Of a stretch of 64,000 nt of DNA, positions 56,937-64,000 are shown one piece after another (position 1 is the stretch's first letter; the number at the start of each line of letters is the position of its first letter). Both the position numbers and the translations under genes were made by a program. Origin of the DNA: Trinickia sp. Y13 (GTDB lineage Bacteria > Pseudomonadota > Gammaproteobacteria > Burkholderiales > Burkholderiaceae); NCBI RefSeq assembly GCF_029522115.1, contig NZ_JAKWFK010000006.1, forward strand, positions 124,001 through 188,000, in the 5' to 3' direction. The notes under the pieces were generated by a model. It saw only the letters and a list, made by a program, of their open reading frames with translations. It had not been told where the DNA came from and did not search any database.

Positions 56937-57479
56937 ATGAGAATCCTTGGCATCGACCCTGGGTTGCGCGTGACGGGTTTTGGCGTCATCGAACAAACGG
57001 GGCAACGGCTCACCTACGTAACGAGCGGCGTCATCCGCACGACCGACGGCGATCTGCCGTCCCGCCTCGGCACGATCTTCGAAGGCATCTCGGCACTGAT
57101 CCGCCAGCACACGCCCGATCAGTCGGCCATCGAAAAGGTGTTCGTCAACGTCAACCCCCAATCGACTCTGCTACTCGGTCAAGCGCGAGGCGCCGCGATT
57201 TGCGGCCTCGTCGCGGGCGGCGTGCCGGTGGCCGAATACACCGCGCTGCAACTGAAACAGGCCGTCGTAGGCTACGGCCGCGCAACGAAAGAGCAGATGC
57301 AGCAAATGGTCGTGCGCTTGTTGAGCCTATCGGGCATGCCGGGAACCGACGCCGCCGACGCGCTCGGCATGGCCATTTGCCACGCACACGGCGGCAGCAC
57401 GCTCGAAACGCTGGGGGGCATCGCCCCCGCCCTCGCCAAGAAAGGCCTGCGCGTGCGGCGCGGCCGGCTCGTGGGCTAA
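56937..57479 (+). CDS. ruvC: Holliday junction resolvase RuvC
   Basis: 180-aa endonuclease resolving Holliday junctions. Acidic active-site residues: Asp7 in [13 protein letters not shown], a Glu in [10 protein letters not shown], and the C-terminal pair in [16 protein letters not shown]. Starts 127 nt after the purH terminator. Followed by ruvA after a 166-nt gap with no gene. Confidence 0.97.
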   Translation: MRILGIDPGLRVTGFGVIEQTGQRLTYVTSGVIRTTDGDLPSRLGTIFEGISALIRQHTPDQSAIEKVFVNVNPQSTLLLGQARGAAICGLVAGGVPVAEYTALQLKQAVVGYGRATKEQMQQMVVRLLSLSGMPGTDAADALGMAICHAHGGSTLETLGGIAPALAKKGLRVRRGRLVG

Positions 57480-57645
57480 GCCTAGCGCGAGGTCGAATAT
57501 TTCGGAACGTCTGGTGCTACAGTTCGTGCTCGCTCGCCGTCGGCCTAACCACGGCGCTCGTCGTTATCCTTCGATGAGCGTCGCCGCGTCACGCTAGAAG
57601 CGATCGCCCTTAACCACCATCACGTCACGCTAAGCGCTCCCCGCC

Positions 57646-58227
57646 ATGATCGGTCGTATCGCCGGCATCCTGCTCGAAAAGAATCCGCCCCACCTGCTCG
57701 TCGATTGCAACGGCGTCGGCTACGAAGTCGACGTGCCGATGAGCACCTTCTATAACTTGCCGTCGACGGGCGAGAAGGTCGTCCTGCTGACGCAGCTCAT
57801 CGTGCGTGAAGACGCGCACCTGCTGTACGGCTTCGGCACGGCTCAGGAACGCGCCACGTTCCGCGAGTTGCTCAAGATCAGCGGCATCGGCGCACGCATG
57901 GCGCTGGCCGTGCTCTCTGGCATGAGCGTGCAAGAACTCGCACATGCGGTCACGCTGCAGGATGCGGCGCGTCTCACCCGCGTGCCGGGCATCGGCAAAA
58001 AAACGGCCGAACGGCTGCTCCTCGAACTGAAGGGCAAGCTCGGCGCCGATATCGGCGCCGCGGCGGCGGCCGCATCGCCATCGGACCACGCCTCCGACAT
58101 CCTGAACGCTCTGCTCGCGCTCGGTTATTCGGAGAAGGAAGCGCTTGCGGCCATCAAAAACGTGCCGGCGGGCACGGGCGTCTCCGAGGGCATCAAGCTC
58201 GCGCTCAAGGCGCTGTCGAAGGCGTAG
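57646..58227 (+). CDS. ruvA: Holliday junction branch migration protein RuvA
   Basis: 193-aa junction-binding subunit. [20 protein letters not shown] begins the OB domain, then helix-hairpin-helix repeats [19 protein letters not shown] and [20 protein letters not shown]. The C-terminal domain ([18 protein letters not shown]) contacts RuvB. An Ala-rich hinge ([10 protein letters not shown]) separates them. Confidence 0.97.
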   Translation: MIGRIAGILLEKNPPHLLVDCNGVGYEVDVPMSTFYNLPSTGEKVVLLTQLIVREDAHLLYGFGTAQERATFRELLKISGIGARMALAVLSGMSVQELAHAVTLQDAARLTRVPGIGKKTAERLLLELKGKLGADIGAAAAAASPSDHASDILNALLALGYSEKEALAAIKNVPAGTGVSEGIKLALKALSKA

Positions 58228-58328
58228 CCCCTGCCGCTCGGCGGGGGGCGCAAGCAACGACGCCGTGCGGCAAGAAAGCGCTCGCAACCGCTTTCCCATG
58301 CGCTCGGCTAAGCAGCCGGCGCGCGCGG

Positions 58329-58334
58329 TACAAT
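58329..58334 (+). promoter_or_regulatory. -10 element 7 nt before ruvB start
   Basis: TACAAT, then 7 nt, then the ATG at 58342; no ribosome-binding site. A leaderless-type start that would give ruvB its own promoter within the ruvA-ruvB gap (114 nt). Confidence 0.45.
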
Positions 58335-58341
58335 CGCCCAC

Positions 58342-59409
58342 ATGATCGAAACCGACAAGCTCGCCGCCGAGCGCATCATTTCCGCGACACCCGCGTCAAC
58401 GCACGAAGAGGCCTTCGAGCGGGCGCTGCGTCCGCGTCAACTCGACGAATACGTCGGCCAGGAAAAGGTGCGCGGGCAGCTCGAAATCTTCATCGAAGCG
58501 GCAAAACGCCGCTCCGAAGCGCTCGACCACGTTTTGCTGTTCGGCCCCCCCGGCCTAGGTAAGACGACGCTGGCGCACATCATCGCGCGCGAGATGGGCG
58601 TCAACCTGCGCCAAACGTCGGGGCCGGTGCTCGAACGGGCGGGCGATTTGGCGGCGCTGCTCACGAATCTGGAAGCGAACGACGTTCTATTCATCGACGA
58701 AATTCACCGCCTCTCTCCCGTGGTCGAGGAAATCCTGTACCCGGCGCTGGAGGATTACCAGATCGACATCATGATCGGCGAAGGGCCGGCCGCGCGCAGC
58801 GTGAAGCTCGATCTACAGCCGTTTACGCTCGTTGGCGCAACCACGCGCGCCGGTATGCTGACGAACCCGCTGCGCGATCGCTTCGGCATCGTGGCGCGGC
58901 TCGAGTTTTACGACGCCGAGCAACTTTCGCGCATCGTGCGACGCTCGGCAGCGCTGCTCGGCGCGCAGATTCATCCGGAAGGCGCGTTCGAGATTGCTAA
59001 GCGGTCTCGCGGCACGCCCCGGATCGCCAATCGTCTGCTGCGCCGCGTGCGCGACTATGCCGAAGTCAAGGCCGACGGTTCGATCACGGCGCGCGTCGCC
59101 GATGCGGCGTTGGCCATGCTGGACGTCGATCCGGTCGGCTTCGATTTGATGGACCGCAAGTTGCTCGAAGCGATCCTGCACAAATTCGACGGCGGCCCTG
59201 TCGGCGTCGACAATCTCGCTGCCGCGATCGGCGAAGAACGCGACACGATCGAAGACGTGCTCGAGCCGTACCTGATCCAGCAAGGTTATTTGCAGCGCAC
59301 GCCGCGGGGGCGCGTCGCGACGCTGGCCGCCTATCGCCATTTCGGACTTGCCACGCCCGATGCGTCGAGCGCCGTGCGTACGCTATGGGACGACGAAGGC
59401 AACGGATAG
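58342..59409 (+). CDS. ruvB: Holliday junction branch migration ATPase RuvB
   Basis: 355-aa AAA+ motor of branch migration. [18 protein letters not shown], Walker [16 protein letters not shown], Walker [14 protein letters not shown], sensor/arginine-finger region [20 protein letters not shown], and a C-terminal winged helix with [15 protein letters not shown]. Downstream gene starts 40 nt later. Confidence 0.98.
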   Translation: MIETDKLAAERIISATPASTHEEAFERALRPRQLDEYVGQEKVRGQLEIFIEAAKRRSEALDHVLLFGPPGLGKTTLAHIIAREMGVNLRQTSGPVLERAGDLAALLTNLEANDVLFIDEIHRLSPVVEEILYPALEDYQIDIMIGEGPAARSVKLDLQPFTLVGATTRAGMLTNPLRDRFGIVARLEFYDAEQLSRIVRRSAALLGAQIHPEGAFEIAKRSRGTPRIANRLLRRVRDYAEVKADGSITARVADAALAMLDVDPVGFDLMDRKLLEAILHKFDGGPVGVDNLAAAIGEERDTIEDVLEPYLIQQGYLQRTPRGRVATLAAYRHFGLATPDASSAVRTLWDDEGNG

Positions 59410-59449
59410 GCGCGCGTCGCCCTTCTTAAACACGCGAGGCCCAATCGCA

Positions 59450-60388
59450 ATGTCCGAGCAGGCACGCCGCCCACGAGACGGACACACCATGCAGCATGAT
59501 CCTTTGATCATGCGCATACGCGAGCGCGTCTCGCAAAGCGTGCTCAGTGTGACCAGCGGCAGCGGCCCCACGCTCGATTATGCGAATCCGCCCGGCGATC
59601 CGGGCCTGTTCGGCCCCGATTCCGTCTGCTGGCGCGTACATGCCGATTTCACGGCAATGATGATCGGCGGCGTGAGCGCCTTGATGCTGCAGGCGCTGCA
59701 TCCGCTCGCACTCGCCGGGGTCTGGGATCATTCGACGTTCCGCACCGACATGCGTGGCCGTCTGCGGCGCACTGCCACCTTCATCGCGGGCACGACCTAC
59801 GGCGCGCGCGCGGACGCCCTCGCACTGATCGAGCGCGTCAAACGCATTCATCTCTCGGTAACGGGCGTGGCGCCCGACGGCCGCCCCTACCGCGCGAGCG
59901 ATCCGGCGCTCTTGACCTGGGTTCATGTGGCGGAAGTGTCGAGCTTTCTGGCGGCCCACCTGCGTTACGTGGACCCATCGCTATCGACCGCGCAGCAAGA
60001 CCGCTATTACGCGGAAGTCGCCTCGATCGCAAAGATGCTCGGTGCGGCCGACGTGCCCGAAACGCGTGCGCAAGTGGCCGGCTACTTGACGGAGATGCGG
60101 CCGCAGCTCGAGGCGAGTTCGCGCACGCTCGAAGTCGTGCGGATTCTGCAGCACGCCGCGCCGCCCGACCGCCCGCTCATGCGGCCGGCCGTGAAGCTGA
60201 TGCTGAGCGCCGGGGTCGATCTGCTGCCCGATTGGGCTCAGGCAATGCTCGGTTTCAACGCATTGGCGCGGATGCATGCCGCGCTGGCGCGTCCAGGCGT
60301 GCGGATGGTCGCACCCGTCATTCGATGGGCGCACGTGAACGCGGTTTCCAAGCGCGCGCGGCGCCGGGCAGCGGCGTCATCGTCCTAA
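59450..60388 (+). CDS. Oxygenase MpaB family protein (DUF2236)
   Basis: 312-aa protein of the MpaB/rubber-oxygenase-like family (DUF2236), probably a heme b enzyme. Family blocks WRVHADFTAMMIGGVSALML then QALHPLALAGVWDHS, FIAGTTYGARADALALIERV, WVHVAEVSSFLAAHLRYV and RPAVKLMLSAGVDLLPDWA. The conserved Arg and His residues of the heme pocket are likely in RGRLRRT and HPLA/WVHV. The ATG at 59450 is chosen (cgaggc upstream); earlier in-frame codons overlap ruvB. Substrate unknown. Confidence 0.87.
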   Translation: MSEQARRPRDGHTMQHDPLIMRIRERVSQSVLSVTSGSGPTLDYANPPGDPGLFGPDSVCWRVHADFTAMMIGGVSALMLQALHPLALAGVWDHSTFRTDMRGRLRRTATFIAGTTYGARADALALIERVKRIHLSVTGVAPDGRPYRASDPALLTWVHVAEVSSFLAAHLRYVDPSLSTAQQDRYYAEVASIAKMLGAADVPETRAQVAGYLTEMRPQLEASSRTLEVVRILQHAAPPDRPLMRPAVKLMLSAGVDLLPDWAQAMLGFNALARMHAALARPGVRMVAPVIRWAHVNAVSKRARRRAAASSS

Positions 60389-60392
60389 CGCC

Positions 60393-61064
60393 CTAGCCCT
60401 GCCCCTCCCGCCTCGCCAGTCCGTCGTCATCGCTCGCGACGGACAAGTGCGCGATGTCTGCCCAACTGAGCACGCGCGCCGTGCCGTCTTCGACGAATTC
60501 GACGGTGTTGATGCTCGTATTGAGCAGCGGATAGTTGCGCGCAGCATCGAGCGGCAGGCCGCAGGCGCGTCGATACACGCAATCGAGCACCCCGCCATGC
60601 GTCACACAGGCGATGCGGCCGTCCGGATGCGCGCGCACGATCTCATCCACGGCATGCAGCACGCGGTGGTAGAACGAGCGCACCGATTCGCCGCCCTCGG
60701 GGGCAAATCCTGGGTCGCGCGTTTGCCAGCGCGCATACTCGTCCGGATAGCGTTGCGCAATCTCGCGGCTGTCGTGCCCTTGGAACACCCCGTATGCGCG
60801 CTCGCGCAACGCTTCGACCAGCCGCAACTCTAGCCCGAGCGCAGTCGCCGCGGGCTGCGCCGTTTGCTGCGCACGCCGTAAATCGCTCGAATAGATCGCA
60901 TCGAGGCGAGCGGCATCGCGGGCGTCGCGCGCCAGCCGTTCGGCCAGGCGCTGCGCCTGGTCGATGCCGCTTTCGGCCAGCGGGATATCGATATGGCCTT
61001 GAATGCGCTTGATGCGATTCCAGTCGGTCTCGCCATGTCGAATGAAAAGCACTTGGGTAGGCAT
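60393..61064 (-). CDS. Histidine phosphatase family protein (GpmB-like)
   Basis: 223-aa phosphatase with the RHG motif VLFIRHGETDWNRIKRIQGH (catalytic His10), YSSDLRRAQQTAQP, the acid residue region LRERAYGVFQGHD, and CVTHGGVLDCVYR (second His). Often annotated as phosphoglycerate mutase GpmB, but a true mutase activity is not assured. Followed downstream by the convergent MpaB gene end (4-nt gap); dtd lies 37 nt upstream on the same strand. Confidence 0.92.
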   Translation of the reverse strand: MPTQVLFIRHGETDWNRIKRIQGHIDIPLAESGIDQAQRLAERLARDARDAARLDAIYSSDLRRAQQTAQPAATALGLELRLVEALRERAYGVFQGHDSREIAQRYPDEYARWQTRDPGFAPEGGESVRSFYHRVLHAVDEIVRAHPDGRIACVTHGGVLDCVYRRACGLPLDAARNYPLLNTSINTVEFVEDGTARVLSWADIAHLSVASDDDGLARREGQG

Positions 61065-61101
61065 CGGCAGCGCCAGCGGATAAATCGCGAATGAGGGGAA
61101 G

Positions 61102-61560
61102 TCAGGGCCGCGTTTGCAGCCAGAACGTCACAGGGCCGTCGTTGACGAGCGAGACCTGCATCATCGCACCGAATTCGCCGGTTTCGACGATCGAATGGCG
61201 AGCGCGCGCCGTCGTGACGAAGTAGTCGAACAATCGCTTGCCGTCTTCCGGCGCCGCGGCCGGCGTGAAGCTCGGCCGCAAACCGCTGTTCGTATCGGCG
61301 GCCAGCGTGAATTGAGACACGAGCAGCAAGCCGCCGGCCTGGCCGGCGCCATCGATGTTGGTGACCGGCAGGTTCATCTTGCCGGCCGCATCGCTGAAGA
61401 CCCGGTACCCGAGGACTTTGGCAAGCAACTTGTCGGCGCTTGCTTCGGTGTCGCCGCGCTCGGCGCAGACGAGCGCCAGCAGGCCGGGGCCGATCTGGCC
61501 CGTGACGCGCTCGCCCACTCGCACGCTGGCTTGGGCGACACGCTGTATCAGCGCGATCAT
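61102..61560 (-). CDS. dtd: D-aminoacyl-tRNA deacylase
   Basis: 152-aa proofreading enzyme hydrolysing D-amino acids from t[23 protein letters not shown] at the start, the SQFTLAAD motif, and the C-terminal Gly-cisPro motif in [11 protein letters not shown]. Same strand as tyrS and the histidine phosphatase, which fits a role linked to tyrosyl-tRNA quality control. Confidence 0.96.
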   Translation of the reverse strand: MIALIQRVAQASVRVGERVTGQIGPGLLALVCAERGDTEASADKLLAKVLGYRVFSDAAGKMNLPVTNIDGAGQAGGLLLVSQFTLAADTNSGLRPSFTPAAAPEDGKRLFDYFVTTARARHSIVETGEFGAMMQVSLVNDGPVTFWLQTRP

Positions 61561-61645
61561 CGCCCGGCTCCCCAGCGACGCGCGCTCGTGCCACCCGTGC
61601 CGCGCAGCCTGCTCGAACAGCCGATCGCCATCACGGCCCGCCCCC

Positions 61646-62893
61646 TCATGCCGTGAGCGTGACGCGTGCGAAGCGGCGCTTGCCCACCTGAACCACGTAT
61701 TCGCCCGCTTCGAGCTTGAGCGCCTTGTCGGAAATCACCGTGCCGTCGATCCGCACGCCACCTTGGTCGATATTGCGCACCGCCTCGCTCGTGGACGGCA
61801 CGAGCCCGGCCTGCTTGAGCAATTGACCGATGCCGAGCGGCGCCCCGCTGAGCGTGACCGAGACGATGTCATCGGGCACCCCGCCCTTGGCACGGTGATT
61901 GAAATCCTCGAGCGCGCGCTCGGCGTCGGCTTGCGAATGAAACCGCGCGACGATCTCCTGGGCGAGCATGACTTTGAAGTCGCGCGGATTGCGTCCTTCT
62001 TGCGCTTCGCGACGGAAGCGCGCGATTTCGTCCAGGCTGCGAAACGAGAGCAATTCGAAGTAGCGCCACATTAGCGTGTCGGAAATGCTCATGAGCTTGC
62101 CGAACATGTCGCTCGGCTTCTCGCTGATGCCGACGTAGTTGTTCTTCGACTTGGACATCTTGTCGACGCCGTCGAGGCCTTCGAGCAACGGCATCGTCAA
62201 AATGCATTGCTGTTCTTGCCCGTACTGCTTTTGCAATTCGCGGCCGACGAGCAGGTTGAACTTCTGATCGGTGCCGCCCAACTCCAAATCGGCGTTGAGC
62301 GCGACCGAGTCGTAGCCTTGCATCAGCGGGTAGAGAAATTCGTGGATGGAGATCGGTACGCCGCTTTGAAAGCGCTTCGTGAAATCGTCGCGCTCGAGCA
62401 TGCGCGCCACGGTGTAGCGCGATGCAAGCTTGATCATGCCGTCGGCGCCGAGCGGCATCGACCATTCGCTGTTGTAGCGGATCTCGGTCTTTTCCCGGTC
62501 GAGCACCAGCGCGGCCTGCTCGAAGTACGTCTTGGCGTTCGATTCGATCTGCTCGCGCGTGAGCGGCGGCCGGGTTGCGTTGCGCCCCGACGGATCGCCG
62601 ATCAACGACGTGAAATCGCCGATCAGGAAAATGACGTTATGACCGAGATCCTGCAACTGCCGCATCTTGTTGAGCACGACCGTGTGCCCGATGTGGATGT
62701 CGGGCGCGGTCGGGTCGAGCCCGAGCTTGATGCGCAGCGGCGTGCCCGTTGCCGCGCTGCGCGCGAGCTTCTGCGCGAACTCGTCTTCGATCAGGAGTTC
62801 ATCGGCGCCGCGTTTGGCGACGGCGAGCGCGTGCCGCACTTCGTCGGTGATCGGCAGCAGCGTGGCGGGCTTGGAGGAAGACTCGGTGCTCAT
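61646..62893 (-). CDS. tyrS: Tyrosyl-tRNA synthetase
   Basis: 415-aa class I synthetase. HIGH-type motif in [22 protein letters not shown] loop in [14 protein letters not shown], and a C-terminal S4 domain ([20 protein letters not shown]). This is the TyrZ-like long-insert form often found in betaproteobacteria. Start ATG at 62893; divergent from anmK across 189 nt. Confidence 0.97.
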   Translation of the reverse strand: MSTESSSKPATLLPITDEVRHALAVAKRGADELLIEDEFAQKLARSAATGTPLRIKLGLDPTAPDIHIGHTVVLNKMRQLQDLGHNVIFLIGDFTSLIGDPSGRNATRPPLTREQIESNAKTYFEQAALVLDREKTEIRYNSEWSMPLGADGMIKLASRYTVARMLERDDFTKRFQSGVPISIHEFLYPLMQGYDSVALNADLELGGTDQKFNLLVGRELQKQYGQEQQCILTMPLLEGLDGVDKMSKSKNNYVGISEKPSDMFGKLMSISDTLMWRYFELLSFRSLDEIARFRREAQEGRNPRDFKVMLAQEIVARFHSQADAERALEDFNHRAKGGVPDDIVSVTLSGAPLGIGQLLKQAGLVPSTSEAVRNIDQGGVRIDGTVISDKALKLEAGEYVVQVGKRRFARVTLTA

Positions 62894-63082
62894 CTTGAAG
62901 TCGGTTGGTCCGGGTTGATCCGGCTGGCGGATGGTGCAAAAGCCGTAATTGTCCCATATCTGGGCCGCCTCCTAGCGTTCCGGTGGAGGGTGCAATGATG
63001 GGCGGCCGTTAGCGCGCACGCTCGTTCTCGCGGATAATCGGTTTGGCAAACGGGCGCAGGACGCCTTGTTCGGGCCGCGCGC

Positions 63083-64000
63083 ATGGCCCGCAATCACGAC
63101 GAGGAGCAGGAATTGGCGGCGAGCACGCGGCAAACGGGCGCCGACGGCGTGTACTTCGGCCTGATGTCGGGCACGAGCATGGACGGCGTCGACGGCATCG
63201 CCGTTCAATTGCGCGACGGCGAGGCGCCGGTCGTGCTGGCCGATGCGTTCGTCGGCTTTGCCGACGGCTTGCGCGACGCGCTATTCGCGCTGCAGCAGCC
63301 GGGCGAGAACGAAATCGAGCGCGAAGCGCTGGCCGCCTCGGCGCTCGCGGCTCGGTACGCCGTCTGTTGCCACGAGCTGCTACGCAGCGCCAACATCGCG
63401 CCCACGAGCGTGCGGGCAATCGGCGTTCACGGCCAAACGGTGCGCCACCGTCCCGAGAAAGGCTACACACGCCAGATCAATAACCCCGCTTTGCTGGCGG
63501 AAATGACCCATATCGATGTGGTGGCGGATTTCCGCAGCCGCGACGTCGCCGCGGGCGGCCAAGGCGCGCCGCTCGTACCCGCCTTTCACGCTCGGGTTTT
63601 CGGCGCCGAAGACGAAACGCGCGTCGTCTGCAATTTAGGCGGCATCAGCAACATCACTGTGTTGCCGCCCGCTCGCACGCGAGCGCAGTCCCGCAACGGC
63701 GCTCAAGTGGCCGCGGACGACGGCCATGCCGTGCGCGGTTTCGATTGCGGTCCGGCCAACGTGCTGCTCGACGAATGGGCGCGTCGGCATCTGGGGGCTC
63801 CGTACGACGAGGCGGGGCGATTCGCGGCAACCGGGGCCGTGAACCAAGCGCTGCTGAACGCCCTGCTCGACGAGCCTTTTTTCGAGCAAGCGCCACCCAA
63901 GAGCACCGGGCGAGACCTATTCAACAGCGAATGGCTCGACGCCAAACTCGCCAGCTTCGCATCGCTCGCGCCCGCCGACGTGCAAGCAACGCTCACGGCG
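63083..64000 (+). CDS. anmK: Anhydro-N-acetylmuramic acid kinase, 5' part
   Basis: Kinase of murein recycling, converting anhydroMurNAc to MurNAc-6-phosphate. 306 codons are present, open to the right edge (full proteins are about 370-390 aa). The phosphate-binding start [64 protein letters not shown] and [13 protein letters not shown] are diagnostic. ATG at 63083 is used; a TTG at 63113 preceded by gaggagcaggaa is an alternative start. The family is often found beside tyrS. Confidence 0.95.
   Translation, partial: MARNHDEEQELAASTRQTGADGVYFGLMSGTSMDGVDGIAVQLRDGEAPVVLADAFVGFADGLRDALFALQQPGENEIEREALAASALAARYAVCCHELLRSANIAPTSVRAIGVHGQTVRHRPEKGYTRQINNPALLAEMTHIDVVADFRSRDVAAGGQGAPLVPAFHARVFGAEDETRVVCNLGGISNITVLPPARTRAQSRNGAQVAADDGHAVRGFDCGPANVLLDEWARRHLGAPYDEAGRFAATGAVNQALLNALLDEPFFEQAPPKSTGRDLFNSEWLDAKLASFASLAPADVQATLTA

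Overview
The window is a stretch of core chromosome from a high-GC betaproteobacterium of the family Burkholderiaceae (Burkholderia, Paraburkholderia, Caballeronia or Trinickia type). Gene order and protein sequences show this: oxyR-recG-queA-tgt-yajC-secD-secF, yggS-proC-ubiA-dps, and pepP-ubiH-dusB-fis-purH-ruvC-ruvA-ruvB. The genus cannot be fixed from sequence reading alone. Genes are dense and start with ATG, or with GTG in two cases. Several operons use ATGA stop/start overlaps. No rRNA, tRNA, insertion sequence, prophage or CRISPR array was found.

Layout. 1-2703: 3' end of a DAHP synthase gene (aroG type), a strong bidirectional terminator, NO-detoxifying flavohemoglobin hmp behind an NsrR-like box, and a PduO-type cobalamin adenosyltransferase. 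3051-8649: an FAD-linked 2-hydroxyacid dehydrogenase followed by glycolate oxidase glcD, glcE, glcF. 8711-16381 (minus strand): a type VI secretion accessory island that is visibly AT-richer than its flanks. It runs vgrG, a DUF4123 adaptor, a 38-residue mini-lipoprotein, a DUF3304 lipoprotein, a DUF2235 (Tle1-type) phospholipase effector, and three more DUF3304 lipoproteins. This is the most interesting part: one putative toxin with four full and one vestigial immunity-like lipoprotein genes.

16667-23149: yggS-proC, ubiA, then an oxidative-stress block (dps, a monofunctional catalase, oxyR). An OxyR-like box overlaps the oxyR -10 region. 23369-31697: recG, divergent from queA-tgt-yajC-secD-secF, closed by a strong intrinsic terminator. 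31839-36035: a low-complexity secreted protein, an MHS-type MFS transporter, and a cytochrome b561 plus two YceI proteins. 36307-40005: a four-gene paraquat-inducible (Pqi) lipid-transport operon in which PqiA is split into two genes, every junction being an ATGA overlap. 40068-42667: an RlmL-like rRNA methyltransferase, a VOC protein and a WYL regulator. 42778-45719: pntAa-pntAb-pntB transhydrogenase. 46112-50812: nudJ-mnmA, a CHMI-family tautomerase, an FMN-binding glutamate-synthase-like protein and a glutathione S-transferase. 51077-60388: pepP-ubiH, dusB-fis-purH, ruvCAB and an MpaB-family protein. 60393-64000: a histidine phosphatase, dtd, tyrS, and the 5' part of anmK running off the window end.

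Together the genes are mostly housekeeping (tRNA modification, protein export, recombination, ubiquinone synthesis, redox balance), with oxidative and nitrosative stress defence and one accessory module for interbacterial competition. Four genes (WYL regulator, nudJ, pepP, ruvB) have a -10 hexamer ending 6-7 nt before the start codon, which suggests leaderless transcripts.
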